A stretch of DNA of 64,000 nucleotides, taken from the NCBI RefSeq assembly GCF_905220365.1, contig NC_061127.1, positions 4,340,001 to 4,404,000 on the forward strand, given 5' to 3'. The notes beneath the pieces were generated by a model. It had not been told where the DNA came from. It searched no databases and saw nothing but the letters and a program-made list of their open reading frames with translations. This document shows, one piece after another, positions 1-11,327 of this stretch (the stretch's first letter is position 1; every line of letters begins with the position of its first letter). Both the position numbers and the translations under genes were made by a program. This DNA is from Vanessa cardui (lineage: Eukaryota; Arthropoda; Insecta; Lepidoptera; Nymphalidae).

Positions 1-954
1 GATTACGAAATAGTAGAATACGAAATACCACCTCTGAAAGATGGCGAAATTTTGGTCAAAACTGAATGGATCAGCGTGGATCCCTGCTTGCGTATTTATC
101 ATCGGGTTCACCCGTTGCCGTACGACCAATTTAGTTATCAAGTTGGTATAGTTGAACAATCCAAAGACCCCAAATATCCCGTAGGAACCAGAATTGTATC
201 CAATGAAGGGTGGCGTGACTATGCAGTGATAGATATGGCAAAAGAGGCATCGGATAATATTTTAGATGCAAAATATAAGTTACCAGATTTGAAAGGCATG
301 TCCCCGTCGATAGCTATTGGTACAGCTGGAATGCCTGGAATTTCGGGTTATTTTGCATTTTTGGAAGTTTGCCAGCCCAAAGCTGGAGAAACTGTAGTCG
401 TAACCGGTGCAGCAGGAGCAGTAGGTTCTGTTGTCGGACAAATTGCTAAAATCAAAGGATGTAAAGTCATCGGTTTCGCTGGATCGGACGATAAAGTAGA
501 ATGGTTGGAGAAGGAACTCGGATTCGACAAAGCCATTAATTATAAAACCACCGATATCCAGAAGGAGCTTAAAGCTGCCGCACCTAATGGAGTGGATTGT
601 TACTTTGATAACGTGGGCGGTGAAATGAGCAGTATAATTATAGGTCAGATGAATAAAAGAGGAAGAGTAGTTGTTTGCGGCAGTATTAGCTCATACAATG
701 AGGATCAAACGCAACTACCAAAAGCTACGATTTTACAACCATCTATTCTTGCAAATGAGCTTAGAGTAGAAGGATTCGTTGTAATGAGTTGGCTCGACCG
801 CTGGCCTGAGGCCATCGAACAGCTGATTACCTGGATAAAGAATGGTCAATTAAAACCAACGGAGCATGTGACAGTCGGTTTTGACAAGATTTTCGACGCA
901 TTCGTTGGAATGTTAGCTGGAGAAAACATTGGAAAGGCTGTCGTTAAAGTGTAA
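1..954 (+). CDS. Prostaglandin reductase 1-like MDR oxidoreductase, copy A (5' partial)
   Basis: Zinc-independent medium-chain reductase of the PTGR1/LTB4DH type, a family that reduces the double bond of alpha,beta-unsaturated ketones and aldehydes with NADPH, normally in the cytosol. The reading frame is open from base 1 and ends at TAA 952-954, giving 317 codons. By alignment with the complete copies about 20 N-terminal residues lie outside the window. Visible are the WISVDP motif near the N-terminus, the Rossmann nucleotide-binding loop GAAGAVGS, the YFDNVGGE strand and the ISSYN segment. No zinc-ligand GHE motif is present. A is clearly diverged from the C-G group (for example DPCLRIYHR and IDMAKEASDNIL). 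AATAAA at 1025-1030 is the likely poly(A) signal. The family call is firm; the physiological substrate is unknown. Confidence 0.93.
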   Translation, partial: DYEIVEYEIPPLKDGEILVKTEWISVDPCLRIYHRVHPLPYDQFSYQVGIVEQSKDPKYPVGTRIVSNEGWRDYAVIDMAKEASDNILDAKYKLPDLKGMSPSIAIGTAGMPGISGYFAFLEVCQPKAGETVVVTGAAGAVGSVVGQIAKIKGCKVIGFAGSDDKVEWLEKELGFDKAINYKTTDIQKELKAAAPNGVDCYFDNVGGEMSSIIIGQMNKRGRVVVCGSISSYNEDQTQLPKATILQPSILANELRVEGFVVMSWLDRWPEAIEQLITWIKNGQLKPTEHVTVGFDKIFDAFVGMLAGENIGKAVVKV

Positions 955-1100
955 GGTAGTTTACAGTGGTATTAAAACTAACCCACATAAAAGTATTTTA
1001 ATATCTGTTACGCCTGCTATTTAAAATAAATATATATTTAAATGAAATATTTCGTATTGATTTCATTAATGTAATGTCCCCTGTTTACTATCTGTTACAC

Positions 1101-2393
1101 AGTTATTGGTATATTTGGAGCCGGTGTCAGCCACGGTGCCCTTGCCCCAACAATCAAAAAAAAGAAGCGATACGAGCCCCTTGATTGATCCAGTATATTA
1201 TTGTGTAAAAGCTAATTTGTAAAAACATATTTGTTAAAGTATTCTCGTATTGTTTTTTGTCGGTTTTTCTTTTTGTTAAAATTTTATTTATTTTTTGATT
1301 TTAAGTGAAGCTGATGTTGACTAACTATTTTTTTTTAATATGGATAGATTAAGCGTTCCGTTTATATGAGTCAGAAACTACGTCGAGGACAATTTCAAAG
1401 AAAACTTGCGAATAAAGCAAAAATAGACTTTCGAAAATGCGGATTTAATACGTCACGCAGCGTAAACTACAAGGATCCTTCGAAAGAGCTGTAATCGAAC
1501 TCAACAAAAAAACTTTGAAAAAGACCAACTATATTTCGTACATCATATGACATCACATCACATACACAAAATTTGATTAAAGATAATAAGAAATTCTGCC
1601 CCATATCGCACCCTAACTGCGAGCCGTATAGGAGTTCCATCACTACATAGTATAAAACAAAGTCGCTTTCTCTGTCCCTATATCTTTAAATCTACGCAAC
1701 GGATTTTGATGCGGTTTTTTTTAAAAGATAGTGTGATTCAAGGGGAAGGTTTGTGTATATAATACATGAACAATATAGTAAAGAAACACTGATAATTTTA
1801 GAAGTTTGCGATGTGATGTCGTATATAAACAAATTCTGTAGTATATTTAGTATCAGTATTGCACCCGTGCGAAGCCGGGGTGGTTGCTAGTTGATTAAAA
1901 TATTCGACTATGATAATTACATAAACATAACCACATTACGGAAGGTGACTCAAATACCCAAATAACCTATAAATAAAAGATTCGACCGAGTATCGCTAAC
2001 GTGCTCCTCAGAATTGTTCCGTTCCCTTCCGTTCCGTTATTTTGTCATGGATCCTGTGCTCAGAACCTTACCAAACTTTCACCAAATTACACTTGAAGTA
2101 TATATTTTATAATAAAAAAGAATTATCAAAATTGGTTAACGTGATTTTCAGTTATTCACCTATTCGTCGCGTATATACATAATGCAAATTTAAGATTTAT
2201 GTCGTTTTCACATAGATACCATCATCGGAAAAAAAAATAAAAAAAATGGGACCCACGGGAAGCACTACCTTTCAAACGAAAAAAAATTTATCAAAATCGG
2301 TCCACCCAGTGAAAAGTTATGAGGTAACAAACATAAAAAAAAAAAAAAAAAATACAGACGAATTGATAACCTCCTCCTTTTGGAAGTCGGTTG
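1101..2393 (+). repeat. Composite lepidopteran repeat (1.7-kb family), internally deleted copy
   Basis: Same family as 11810-13523, 13707-15404 and 23456-24970. This copy lacks most of the head foldback: it passes from the accgtgcc...gtattg core directly into the ttctttttgttaaaatttt segment. It contains the CCCGTGCGAAGCCGGGG hairpin followed by GCTAGT at about 1864-1891, and it ends in GAAGTCGGTTG at 2383-2393. I know this sequence only as a recurrent lepidopteran repeat, from memory. No coding capacity is seen. Confidence 0.75.
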
Positions 2394-2396
2394 ATA

Positions 2397-2820
2397 ACTT
2401 ATAAATAAAAGATTAGGCCGAGTATCGTTAACGTGCTCCTCAGAATTGTTCCGTTCCCTTCTGTTCCGTTACTTTGTCATGGATCCTATGCTAAAAACCT
2501 TACCAAACTTTCACCAAACTATCCTTGAAATATATCCTTTATAATAAAAAAAGAATCATCAAAATTGGTTACACAATTTTGAGTTATTCACCTATTTATC
2601 GCGCACATAGATAATGCAAATTTAAGACTTATGTCGTTTTCATATGGATGCCATCATCAGAACTAGATAAAATTAAAATGGGACCCCACGGGAAGCAATA
2701 CCTTTCTAACAAAAAAATTATGAAAATCGGTCCACCTAGTGAAAAGTTATGAGGTAACAAACATAAATAAAAAAAAAAATACAGACGAATTGATAACCAC
2801 CTCCTTTTTGAAGTAGGTTG
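2397..2820 (+). repeat. Second, truncated 3' half of the same composite repeat, in tandem
   Basis: Starting at cttataaataaaagatt, this stretch repeats the last ~425 bases of the preceding element, with scattered substitutions, and again ends in an AAGTAGGTTG terminus. The 3' half can therefore exist without the 5' half. Either it was inserted alone or this is a local tandem duplication. Confidence 0.7.
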
Positions 2821-4519
2821 AAAAACAAATCTATTCAAAAAGCAAATCAAGTAACTTCATTTCTGTCATTTATCAATAAACAAAATATTATAACAACAAT
2901 TATAATTATACTTTTAAGATAAGATATAAATCTAAATATAGATGTAAATATTCGTCATCGCCGAGCGTAAAATATTAAGGTCGGGGCCTTGAAATTTGGT
3001 GAGTAGGATCGTTGTATTGAGTAGAATTTGCAAAATTCCTTCCTTAGTGGGTGCTCAGGCAGGAGTTTTAAAAATTCTGCAACTAAAGTGGTGAAACAGG
3101 GGTTGAACGTTCGTATAATAGGAAGTCCTTCATTTTTTTAATTTAGAAACATAAAAGCTTATTTATGGATATTCTGGATATTCTACTCCTAAGAAGTAGT
3201 CTTGAAGTCCGTCATTTCTTAAGTTAGAAGATCAGTAATATTATTGGTACGCCAATAATATTACTGAGGGAAATTAAGACGTCCGAAATTATGCAACGGA
3301 TAACCAGTTTAATAGTTGGCACTCCGTCGTATTGTCTTAAAGGCTAAGATTATCACTGGATGATGTATGGGTGAGAAACAGTGAACCTACCTTTAATACC
3401 TTCAGAATACCTTTTTAAATAGAAAAACGCACTTAAAGTCGGCTTTACCATTAAAAGTAATAAAGTACATGGTCAAATCTTTCAAATGACTGGAGTAGAC
3501 CTAAGGCGAGTTTTATTATGATGTTAAGGAGCAGTCTGGTGAATCGAGCCCACGAAAGTTGAACAACAAATGTGGTTTACAGAGAGCCATTTGAAAATAG
3601 CCTGTTAAATTATTTATAACCAATTTCCACGCGAGCAAAGCCGCGGGCAACAGCTACTCTTACATATAATGAAATCGTAACTGATGGAAATCTGCACATA
3701 GATAGCAAGATATTTGAAACAAATGTAGTGGGGATATAGATCACAAAAATGTGATTTTTTGAATTTTTTCATATCTGTTCTTTGTTGCCGCTAATCTTGA
3801 AAACGGCTTTACTAATTTGGATGCATTTAGCCTTTATTTTATAAAATCGGTTCTCAAATCAAAAAATATGTCAATTAAAAAAAAATACATTAAAATATAT
3901 TTTTTTTGCATAAATGTCGTCAAGTTGATTTGTTTGAAACTTTTGTTAACTATTGTCTGTGAAACGCTTATTCTGTTATTAGTGGAGCGCACAGAAATTT
4001 TGTCCTCGGAAAATGGTTACAGTGAATGAATTTGTTGGTTGAGGTGGCATTTTCTTTTTTATAATGTAACTCGCAAAGTTTACCAAATTTTTTTTTAATT
4101 ATTTACTAATGTGTGTATATTGTATACGTACAATTTGACTCGAATAGGTACAGAAAATAATCATTTGGATATACTTGTGTTTATAAAGGGTCGTAGAGAC
4201 GTTGGACAGCTATTAGAACGAGAACGGGAAGATGAGAGGGAAGGTTGAAAGGACTTTGGGTTCAAGCTGCAACGTGCAACGATACGGAAGTTTTCTGCAT
4301 AGCCAAGTTATAAATGACACGTATCCTGTATATGTTGTTTATTTAAAAGTGAAAATTGTATGATTTTACGACAATTTGTTAAATGTTGCTAACGGAAATT
4401 TTAGTGGAGGCGATTTTCCGCTGTTGCACTTCTGTTCAAGATTTGATTTTATTTCTTCGTGTGGTAATAAGGTTTTAAATTAAAAAAACTGCAACTAATG
4501 CGAAATAATTGGATTTTTT
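2821..4519. other. AT-rich intergenic DNA without a supported gene
   Basis: At 3050-3240 there are degenerate copies of the 'ggatattctaCCCCTAA...GGGGTTGAA' tandem motif that is expanded at 10080-10830. At 3625-3660 there is a segment like the 'acgcgagcaaagccgcggg' sequence found in several intergenic units. The short open frames at 2629-2850 and 3817-4029 have low complexity and no homology that I can recognise. Nothing else is supported. Confidence 0.5.
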
Positions 4520-4835
4520 TTATGACATAGGTGGCAAACGAGCAGGAGGCTCACCTGATGGAAAGTGACTACCATCACCCATGGACGTCTGCAACATTTG
4601 GGGGCTTGCAGGTGCGTTGCCGGCCTTTAAGAAAGGAGTACGCTCTTTTCTTGAAAGTTCCCATATCGTATCGGTTCGGAAAAACCGCCGGTGAAAGCTG
4701 GTTCCACTGGTTGGTGGTTGTGAGAGGCAAAAAATGTCTAAGAAATCACGCTGTTGTTGATTTTCGGACATCAAGGCGGTGCGGCTGAAAATTAGAATTT
4801 TGGCGAGATGTCCGAAGGTGAAATTCAGCAGCCGG
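4520..4835. repeat. Lepidopteran interspersed repeat (retroelement 3'-type fragment)
   Basis: The segments 'ggcaaacgagcaggaggctc', 'gcgttgccggcctttaagaa' and 'gtacgctcttttcttgaaag' match, from memory, a very common repeat in lepidopteran genomic and transcript sequences. Open frames on both strands here are products of the repeat, not genes. I assign it to a retroelement tail by recollection only. Confidence 0.65.
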
Positions 4836-4963
4836 GAATAATCCGAACATTTCCTCAGAACATGGATAATTGGTAGATGATTGAAAGTAAACTAAAGTAA
4901 CAAAAATAGGTACATATATAAAAATAAATAAAACGCATTAAATATTGTTATTTTATTTATTAT

Positions 4964-5030
4964 AGGTTTAAAAAAAAATTAAGACGAATTGATAACCTCC
5001 TCCTTTTTGAAGTCTGCTGAAAATGGCATG
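4964..5030 (+). repeat. 3' terminal fragment of the 1.7-kb composite repeat
   Basis: Only the last ~65 bases of the family are present: an A-rich tract, then 'gaattgataacctcctcc' and a variant terminus TTTTTGAAGTCTGCTG. Confidence 0.65.
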
Positions 5031-5034
5031 ACTG

Positions 5035-6055
5035 ACAAGCATAGTTGCTTACTATGTGAAAAATCAGGTTCATCATCCGAAACGAACGCACGTTTGAGTG
5101 AAATTGTAAAAATAAGCAGAGGAGTGTAAAAACGTTTTTCCAGTAGGTGTCGGCGAAGTTTTCAGTTAAACTCCAATATTCAGTTGCAAATACAATATAT
5201 TTTAAATATCACTTTATACTGTAATTAGACTTTACAACACTGTTGACGTTGTTTTATGGTAAAACTCCAATGTTCAGTTGACAATCACTATATTTTTTTT
5301 AAATATAACTTTAGACTTTTAAACAGACTTTTCAAAAATCAGCTTCCCGCGTCCACGTCTCCAAGATGGCCGATTTGAATGACGCGCGCCGCCAAGCGGC
5401 CACCAGTGTGACCAGTTGATAAAAACATTTTACTAATAAAGTTACGTATTAAAGAAAACCTTACAGGAGTAACCATTTTAAGAGTTGCTTCGAGCGAACG
5501 ATTGGATGGATTATTACCTCACCAGCAAACTAAATTTGTTATGCCCATGGAAGTTGTTGTCAAAAATATATTGAAATTTATAAGAAAAATCAAAAGCTTC
5601 GATGGGAAAAAAACGTGTTTTGTGAGCAAGATGATACAGCAAATTGAATAAAAATCGGCGAATACAAATTTCATACGTCAGTACTGCAACTTTGAGTAAC
5701 TCCATTATCAATTTTATAGCCGTACAGATAATTGACTATTATCGCGAAATTCATGAAAGAATGCTGTCATAACAGATTTACAGACACTCGAAGCAAAATA
5801 TCATGTCGATTGTTATAAATCGATTAAAAAATATTTACGTTAAAAAGGAAATTAGTCCAAGAAATTTGATGATCGATACTGCAATGGAGAAAATATATAA
5901 GTACATAAAAGATAACGACTGCCCATTCACTGTGCAAGAGTTAAAAAATGTCCTAACTACAGAGCATATTCCGAATGAATAGACTATTAACTATTATAAA
6001 GAAAATGACTCGCAGAACTCTATCACGATGACATTGTTATTTCCAAATAATTTAT
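5035..6055 (+). pseudogene. Degraded coding remnant with zinc-finger-like Cys/His pieces
   Basis: Switching frames gives a chain of protein-like fragments interrupted by stops and frameshifts. A 'CLLCEKSG' piece lies at about 5055. At 5780-5830 there is 'LEAKYHVDCYKSIKKYL'. In a shifted frame at 5880-5980 follow 'AMEKIYKYIKDNDCPFTVQ' and an ELKNVL segment. The AKYHxxCY pattern followed by an alpha-helical segment recalls a family of uncharacterised, repetitive insect proteins; this is my recollection and unverified. It lies between copies A and B and I did not find it in the other intergenic units. It cannot be translated as it stands. Confidence 0.4.
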
Positions 6056-6368
6056 TTTCGATTATCCTTAACCCCACTTTTTATTTTTACAGAAAAATAC
6101 GTAAATTAATAAATATAATTAACTTAATTTTGATATTATTTATATTTTATTAGTTTACGGTCTAAATCGCCTCATTTTTAAATTGATAATTTCAATACTC
6201 TAAATTATCAATTTAAATTGTAATCATCAAGAGCACACATTTTCAATACGTAAACTTTTTTATGTATATTATTAGATAAACATTACATTTTTTTATTTAT
6301 TTTTTCATCCACATCCACTGCAATGAAAGTCAGAGGGTCGAGGAAAATATATTTTTCCAAGGGAATTG

Positions 6369-6540
6369 TATGGTATCCCCATTGACATAACTCGCCCCCA
6401 GGCGGCGCTGCGGTGTATCGATTTCGACAACGTTCAATCGACTGTCAGGAAAATTTTGTATGCACATGTCATTTTTTAAGGAGACAGTGACTATGTTATC
6501 CCCATCGATAAAACTCGCCATCAGGTGGCACTGCGATTCA
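6369..6540. repeat. Imperfect direct repeat, spacing about 123 bp
   Basis: A 45-base segment beginning tatGgtatccccat (6369) recurs at about 6492 as tatGttatccccat, each time running into an actcgcc...caggYggc sequence. It is either a local duplication or two related insertions. Confidence 0.5.
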
Positions 6541-6641
6541 TAGGCTTTTACACCAATTGACCGATTTTCATGAAAATTAGTATCTACAAGTATCTATTCA
6601 TGGATTGATTATTCCATACGATTCATTAAAAATGTATGTAT

Positions 6642-7130
6642 GTACAACTTATAATAATAATAATAATAATAAATACTCTTTATTGTACACCAATAATAAA
6701 AAACAAGGCAAATGGGTAAGATGTTGAGTAGATGTACAAAGGCGGTCTTATCGCTACGGTAGCAATTTCTTCCAGACAACCTTTGGGCATAGGACTGAAA
6801 AAATAAATGGAAGCGGTTTGGAGGCGTACAAAAGTTATAAATTAATTGACTAAAATATATTACATGCGAATCAATATATATCAATATGGAAAAAATATAT
6901 AAATATATAATAATAGATATAAATGAAATATATACATACATACACATGCACATACATACACATACACATATATACATATACATATACATATACATACATA
7001 TTAACAAAAGTGTCAAATAAGTTATGACGTATTAAGCGACAAGTAATGTTCTTTTAAGTATTTCTTGAAACAGGTGTGGGATTGCGCTTTTCTAATGCTA
7101 ATAGGAAGGGAGTTCCAAAGGTATATACAA
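6642..7130 (-). repeat. Retroelement 3'-end fragment (CTTTATTGTACA family)
   Basis: It opens with an (ATA)n tract, then 'actctttattgtacaccaat' and 'gtacaaaggcggtcttatcg'. The same order occurs in the insertions at 28008-28274 and 30801-31501, so this is a dispersed family, probably the 3' end of a non-LTR element lying antisense. 6930-7000 is an impure CATA/CA simple repeat. Confidence 0.6.
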
Positions 7131-7581
7131 AAGTATATACCGATAAACCTAAAATTATAAAATAAAATAAAAAAAATCTATTCAAAAAGCAAATCAGCTA
7201 ACTTCATTGCCGTCATTTGTCAATAAACATAAAATAATAACTAAAAATATCATTATCTTTACGTAGTACAAAACACTTTTCAATATATGTTTCCTAAAAT
7301 GTCACGCCAGGCTTAAACAAAATACAATAATGTTTCAAATGATTATCACCATTACGCAGTATAAAACAAAGTCGCTTACCGTAGACTATCCATATGAATG
7401 CTTAATAATTACATACATATAATTTGTAGAATTAAAAAGTATCTACATACTTATTTACAAATGTATATTATATTTAACATATTTCTAATACGAAATATTT
7501 GTTAATATATTATCAAGTGCATGTTGCATATTGCAGTTATATGAAAACGTAGTAAATATATTTTGTTTACTTGCATGATTC
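7131..7581. other. AT-rich sequence upstream of copy B
   Basis: Bases 7177-7225 (tctattcaaaaagcaaatca...) match 2828-2890, so part of this stretch is a second copy of the sequence that lies downstream of the repeat after copy A. No gene or RNA is recognised. Confidence 0.4.
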
Positions 7582-7768
7582 GTTCAAAGTTCTGTATTCA
7601 CTATCGAAAGCGAGAAGTCACGATGAGGTGTGAAGCGTAGTGCATACTACGATGACACAGACTATAATATAAAATGGTACAAAATTGTGAGCGCATCGGA
7701 AAAATCGTCAGTCTGCGATAGCTCGCGGATTCAGTGACTCGTGTGATACTCGAACTTCTAATAAACAG
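7582..7768 (+). promoter_or_regulatory. Promoter and non-coding exon 1 of copy B
   Basis: The sequence aligns with the regions upstream of C to G. The block agaagtcacgatgaggtg is followed by gatgacacagac and the TATA element tataatataaaa (7663-7674). A TCAGT initiator-like pentamer lies at 7708-7712, somewhat far from the TATA element. Exon 1 ends ...aataaacag at 7768 before donor GTAAAT (7769). The acceptor is ttttttttcag at 8727, giving a 959-bp intron and an exon 2 that starts 25 bases before the ATG. The transcription start itself is not determined. Confidence 0.75.
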
Positions 7769-8127
7769 GTAAATCAATAATATTTATTGAATAATGTCAA
7801 ATCATTTGATAATACAATTATTAGATAGCAAATTTATATTTTTTGTATCTTCGTAATATCCGGCTTATGTATTTATATATCACACAGTGGTAAAATATTC
7901 GATTTTGAATTTGATTTGATAAGTCTTGTTTGTTTTTCGGCGTGTGATGTTAGTTTTTGATCGATACCTAAGAAGTTAATATGATTGAAACTACTTTTAC
8001 ATTTGATTTTATTTTAAACATATAGGTGTATACTTTACTTGCCCTACCACAAGTGTGTATCGTATTGTAGCCAAACACAAAAAGCGTAAAGACCAATAAA
8101 CAACTTTGAAATCGAATAATGGTCCAC

Positions 8128-8595
8128 GATCCCAGAGCCGCCAGACGTCACGTATTTTCTGACGAAGGAAATGTGGACGATTAAGTAGTGTTAGTATTTA
8201 CTAATAACGCATGCTTACCTGCTAGGTTGTTTAGACGGCCAATTTTCAGGTATCAGATAATCAAGGTAGGTACGTAAAAACATTACTTACCTCACGTAAT
8301 TTCTCCAAGCTGATTTTTACGTATATTTTAGGCAATATCCTTAAAAATAAGACGCCAATACTCCCAGACATTTTGCGTCGGCCTTTTTACTTTGCAGACG
8401 CTTTAAAAGTCCCAAAATAATGACTTAACTTCACGTAAATTCTGATGTTCCATTTTTATATATGTCCACCAGACAACTATTTTAAAACCTTTTACAAGAA
8501 GCCAGACCGATTCAAGGGGCCAATCATCCCCTAAATTTAATTTTAATGCCTTTATGGGTACATACCAACAACTATTTCACCGTGGCCCTGGGATC
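8128..8595. mobile_element. MITE-like insertion in the intron of copy B
   Basis: The introns of C to G lack this stretch. It is bounded by a 12-base inverted repeat with one mismatch (gatcccagagcc 8128-8139; ggccctgggatc 8584-8595). It contains internal cacgtaa repeats and no coding potential. It explains most of why the B intron is 959 bp instead of ~530 bp. No clear target-site duplication is seen. Confidence 0.5.
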
Positions 8596-8752
8596 TTACG
8601 CTATAAACTATTATACTCATTATAGTTTTGAGAGTTAGTACATTAGAATTTAAATCAATTCAATTAATAATAACTCATGACAGTTATGTGAAGAAATACT
8701 AATTAATTACTTTTACTTTTTTTTCAGTGCTGATTAAATCAAAAATCATATC

Positions 8753-9763
8753 ATGGTGAAGGCAAGGAAATATGTCGTTAAAAAATATTTCGACGGCGTA
8801 GCTAAAAGGTCGGATTACGAAATAGTAGAATACGAACTACCACCCCTTAAAGATGGCGACGTTTTGGTCAAAACTGAATGGGTCAGCGTGGAGCCCTATT
8901 TGCGTTATCAGTCTCGGACTCAGCCCTTGCCGTACGATCAATTTAGTTATCAAGTTGGTATAGTTGAACAATCCAAAGACCCTAATTATCCTGTAGGAAG
9001 CCGAATTGTATCCCACAAAGGGTGGTGTGATTATGCAGTGATAAATAAAGCAAAAGATGTCCCGAATCATCATTTAGATGTAACTTATAAGTTACCAGAT
9101 TTAAAAGGCATGTCTCCGTCGATAGCTCTTGGTGCAGTTGGAATGCCTGGACTTTCGGCTTACTTTGCATTTTTGGAAGTTTGCCAGCCCAAAGCTGGAG
9201 AAACTGTAGTTGTAACCGGTGCAGCAGGAGCAGTAGGCACTGTAGTCGGACAAATTGCTAAAATGAAAGGATGTAAGGTCATCGGTTTCGCTGGATCGGA
9301 CGATAAAGTAAAATGGTTGGAGAAGGAACTCGGATTCGACAAAGCCTTTAATTATAAGACCGCCGATGTCCAGAAGGAGCTTAAAGCTGCTGCACCTAAT
9401 GGAGTGGATTGTTACTTTGATAACGTGGGCGGTGAAATTAGCAGTAAAATTATAGATCAGATGAATCATAGAGGAAGGGCAGTTGCTTGCGGCAATATTA
9501 GCTCATACAATGCGAAACCAACGCAACAACCAAAAGATACAATTTTAAATGCTATCCTTTTAAATGAGCTTAGAATAGAAGGATTCCATATAAGAAGTTA
9601 TCTCGACCGCTGGCCTGAGGCCATCGAACAGATGATTACCTGGATAAAGAATGGTCATTTAAAACCAACGGAGCATGTGACAGTCGGTTTTGACAAGATT
9701 TTCGACGCATTCGAAGGAATGTTAGCTGGAGAAAACTTTGGAAAGGCTGTCGTTAAAGTGTAA
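8753..9763 (+). CDS. Prostaglandin reductase 1-like MDR oxidoreductase, copy B
   Basis: Complete 336-residue NADPH-dependent enone/enal reductase-type protein, close to the usual ~330-residue length of the PTGR1 family. The N-terminal domain carries WVSVEPYLR (~43-51). The Rossmann domain has GAAGAVGT (~156-163) and YFDNVGGE (~221-228). It lacks a catalytic-zinc GHE motif. The ATG is the first in exon 2 and is shared by every complete copy (MVKARKYVVKKYF). B is the most diverged complete copy, with SYNAKPTQQPKDT and FHIRSYLDRW where C-G have SYNEDQTKLPKAT and FLIPSYIDRW, so it may differ in substrate preference (inference). One residue is missing around 264 relative to C-G. AATAAA lies at 9835-9840. 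Confidence 0.95.
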   Translation: MVKARKYVVKKYFDGVAKRSDYEIVEYELPPLKDGDVLVKTEWVSVEPYLRYQSRTQPLPYDQFSYQVGIVEQSKDPNYPVGSRIVSHKGWCDYAVINKAKDVPNHHLDVTYKLPDLKGMSPSIALGAVGMPGLSAYFAFLEVCQPKAGETVVVTGAAGAVGTVVGQIAKMKGCKVIGFAGSDDKVKWLEKELGFDKAFNYKTADVQKELKAAAPNGVDCYFDNVGGEISSKIIDQMNHRGRAVACGNISSYNAKPTQQPKDTILNAILLNELRIEGFHIRSYLDRWPEAIEQMITWIKNGHLKPTEHVTVGFDKIFDAFEGMLAGENFGKAVVKV

Positions 9764-9840
9764 GGTAGTTGTTTACAGTGGTATTAAAACTGACATCTGT
9801 AAGTAAATTAATATCAGCAAGGCGTGTTATATAAAATAAA

Positions 9841-10079
9841 TATATTTGTAATTGAAATATTTCGTATTTATTTCACCAATTTAATGTCTTTTGTATACTA
9901 CTGTTACTCACTATTAATATTACATGTTCCATTACTTTTTATAATATATTATTTACTAATGTATTGTTACCACTATTAAGTTTATAAGTCTAGAATAAAT
10001 ATTACTCATAGTATTCTACCTATAAGGTGTTGAATAAGGATTGATATATTTTATATAGGTTAGTCTGGAAGGCCGTTAT
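9841..10079. other. 3' flank of copy B
   Basis: The trailer sequence 'tgaaatatttcgtatttatttc' is shared with the other copies. The following 'tattgttaccactattaagt' recurs after copies D and E, so it belongs to the ancestral duplication unit. Confidence 0.5.
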
Positions 10080-10830
10080 TGTTTAAGTCAAAAGCATCAA
10101 TTTATTGAAACCCACTAAGAAAGGATTTTTTGAAATTTTAGCTCCAAGGGGGTGAAATAGGGGTTGAACGTTTGTATTTCGATTTCCGTAATTTTTTAAG
10201 TTAGAAACATAAAATTTGATGTTGATTAAAAACAAGTCGCTATCTATTTCAGCGTTTTTTGATATTCTACCCCTAAATGGTGAGATAAAGGTTGAAAGTT
10301 TATATGGTAGTGCGTCATTTTTTTAAGTTAGGTATATAAAATTATAGTTTTGAGCTACTGATTAAAAATAAGTCGTTACCTATTTCAGCGTGTTCGGATA
10401 TTCTATCCTTAAAAGGGTGAAATAAGGCTTGAAATTTTGTAAGGCAGTCCGTATTTTTTTTAAGTAAGGGACATGAAATGATATCTTTGGGATACTGACT
10501 AAAAATAATTCCATAGTTATTTCAGTGTTTTTGGATATTTTATCCCTAAAGGGATGAAATAAGGGTTGAAAGTTGGTATGATACATGATACTTTATTTTT
10601 GGAATTCTAATTAGTAATAAGTAGATAATAATTTAAGCGTTCCTGCATATTCTACCCCTAACTGGGTGAAATAAGGGTAGAAAGTTAGAATGGAAGCTAG
10701 TTATTTTTAAAGTATAAGCATGATACTTGTTACAAATGAGTAGATATAGTATTTAAGTATTTTTGGATATTCTGCCCCTAAGGGTTGAAATAGTGACATT
10801 TAGTTTATAGGTTAGTTTTGAGGTACATTT
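10080..10830. repeat. Degenerate tandem array, period about 113-136 bp
   Basis: About six units, each with a core 'ggatattctacCCCTAAagGGgtGAAAtaaGGGttGAAAgtt' (starts near 10261, 10397, 10533, 10646 and 10766, plus an earlier variant near 10130), separated by 'aagttagg.acataaaat' segments. Single or double units of the same repeat occur at 3050-3240, 37620-37880 and 42380-42620. Confidence 0.7.
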
Positions 10831-11245
10831 TTTTAAGTTAGAAGATTGTCTTGCCAATAATGTTACCGAGGGAATCAAGGCCTCTAAAATTATGCAACAA
10901 TACCGGAATAATAGTTACGACACTCCATCGTAATGTCATAGGTACTGCAGTTATCACTGGATAATAGATACCTTTTGTTTCCTCTCAAACCCAAAAATGT
11001 AGGCGTAAATCTGTTTGTCCTATGCCAAATAGTAAGACCAAATTTAAGAAAATGCAATACAATTATCAATCGTCATATCTTTATAATAAACTAAACAGTA
11101 GACTTGACTTGTACAGACTGACAAAGACCAAAGTAAAGCGTGTTCTAACTGAAACATTACTAACACGTATAATTATGATGAAACTGAAAAATTGATAATT
11201 AATCTAAACCTTTCACAATTATAATAAAATTTATACGTGTTTAAG
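10831..11245. other. Intergenic, no gene recognised
   Basis: Includes 'atgttaccgagggaatcaag' (10860) and 'attatgcaacaataccgga', which resemble 3255-3330 after copy A. It is a remnant of the shared ancestral unit. Confidence 0.4.
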
Positions 11246-11327
11246 CGCACGCACGCACACGCATAGACACACATACACACACACACCCACACCCACACAC
11301 ACACAAACACACACACACATTCACACT
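11246..11327. repeat. CA-rich microsatellite
   Basis: Impure (CA)n with CG and CC interruptions. Confidence 0.9.

Noticed and set aside
348..536. Minus-strand open frames of 60-122 residues inside every reductase gene
   Set aside because: They are shadows of the plus-strand coding sequence; they recur only because the genes are duplicated and show no independent features.
4520..4788. Overlapping open frames on both strands, possibly a small gene
   Set aside because: They lie within a common lepidopteran interspersed repeat.
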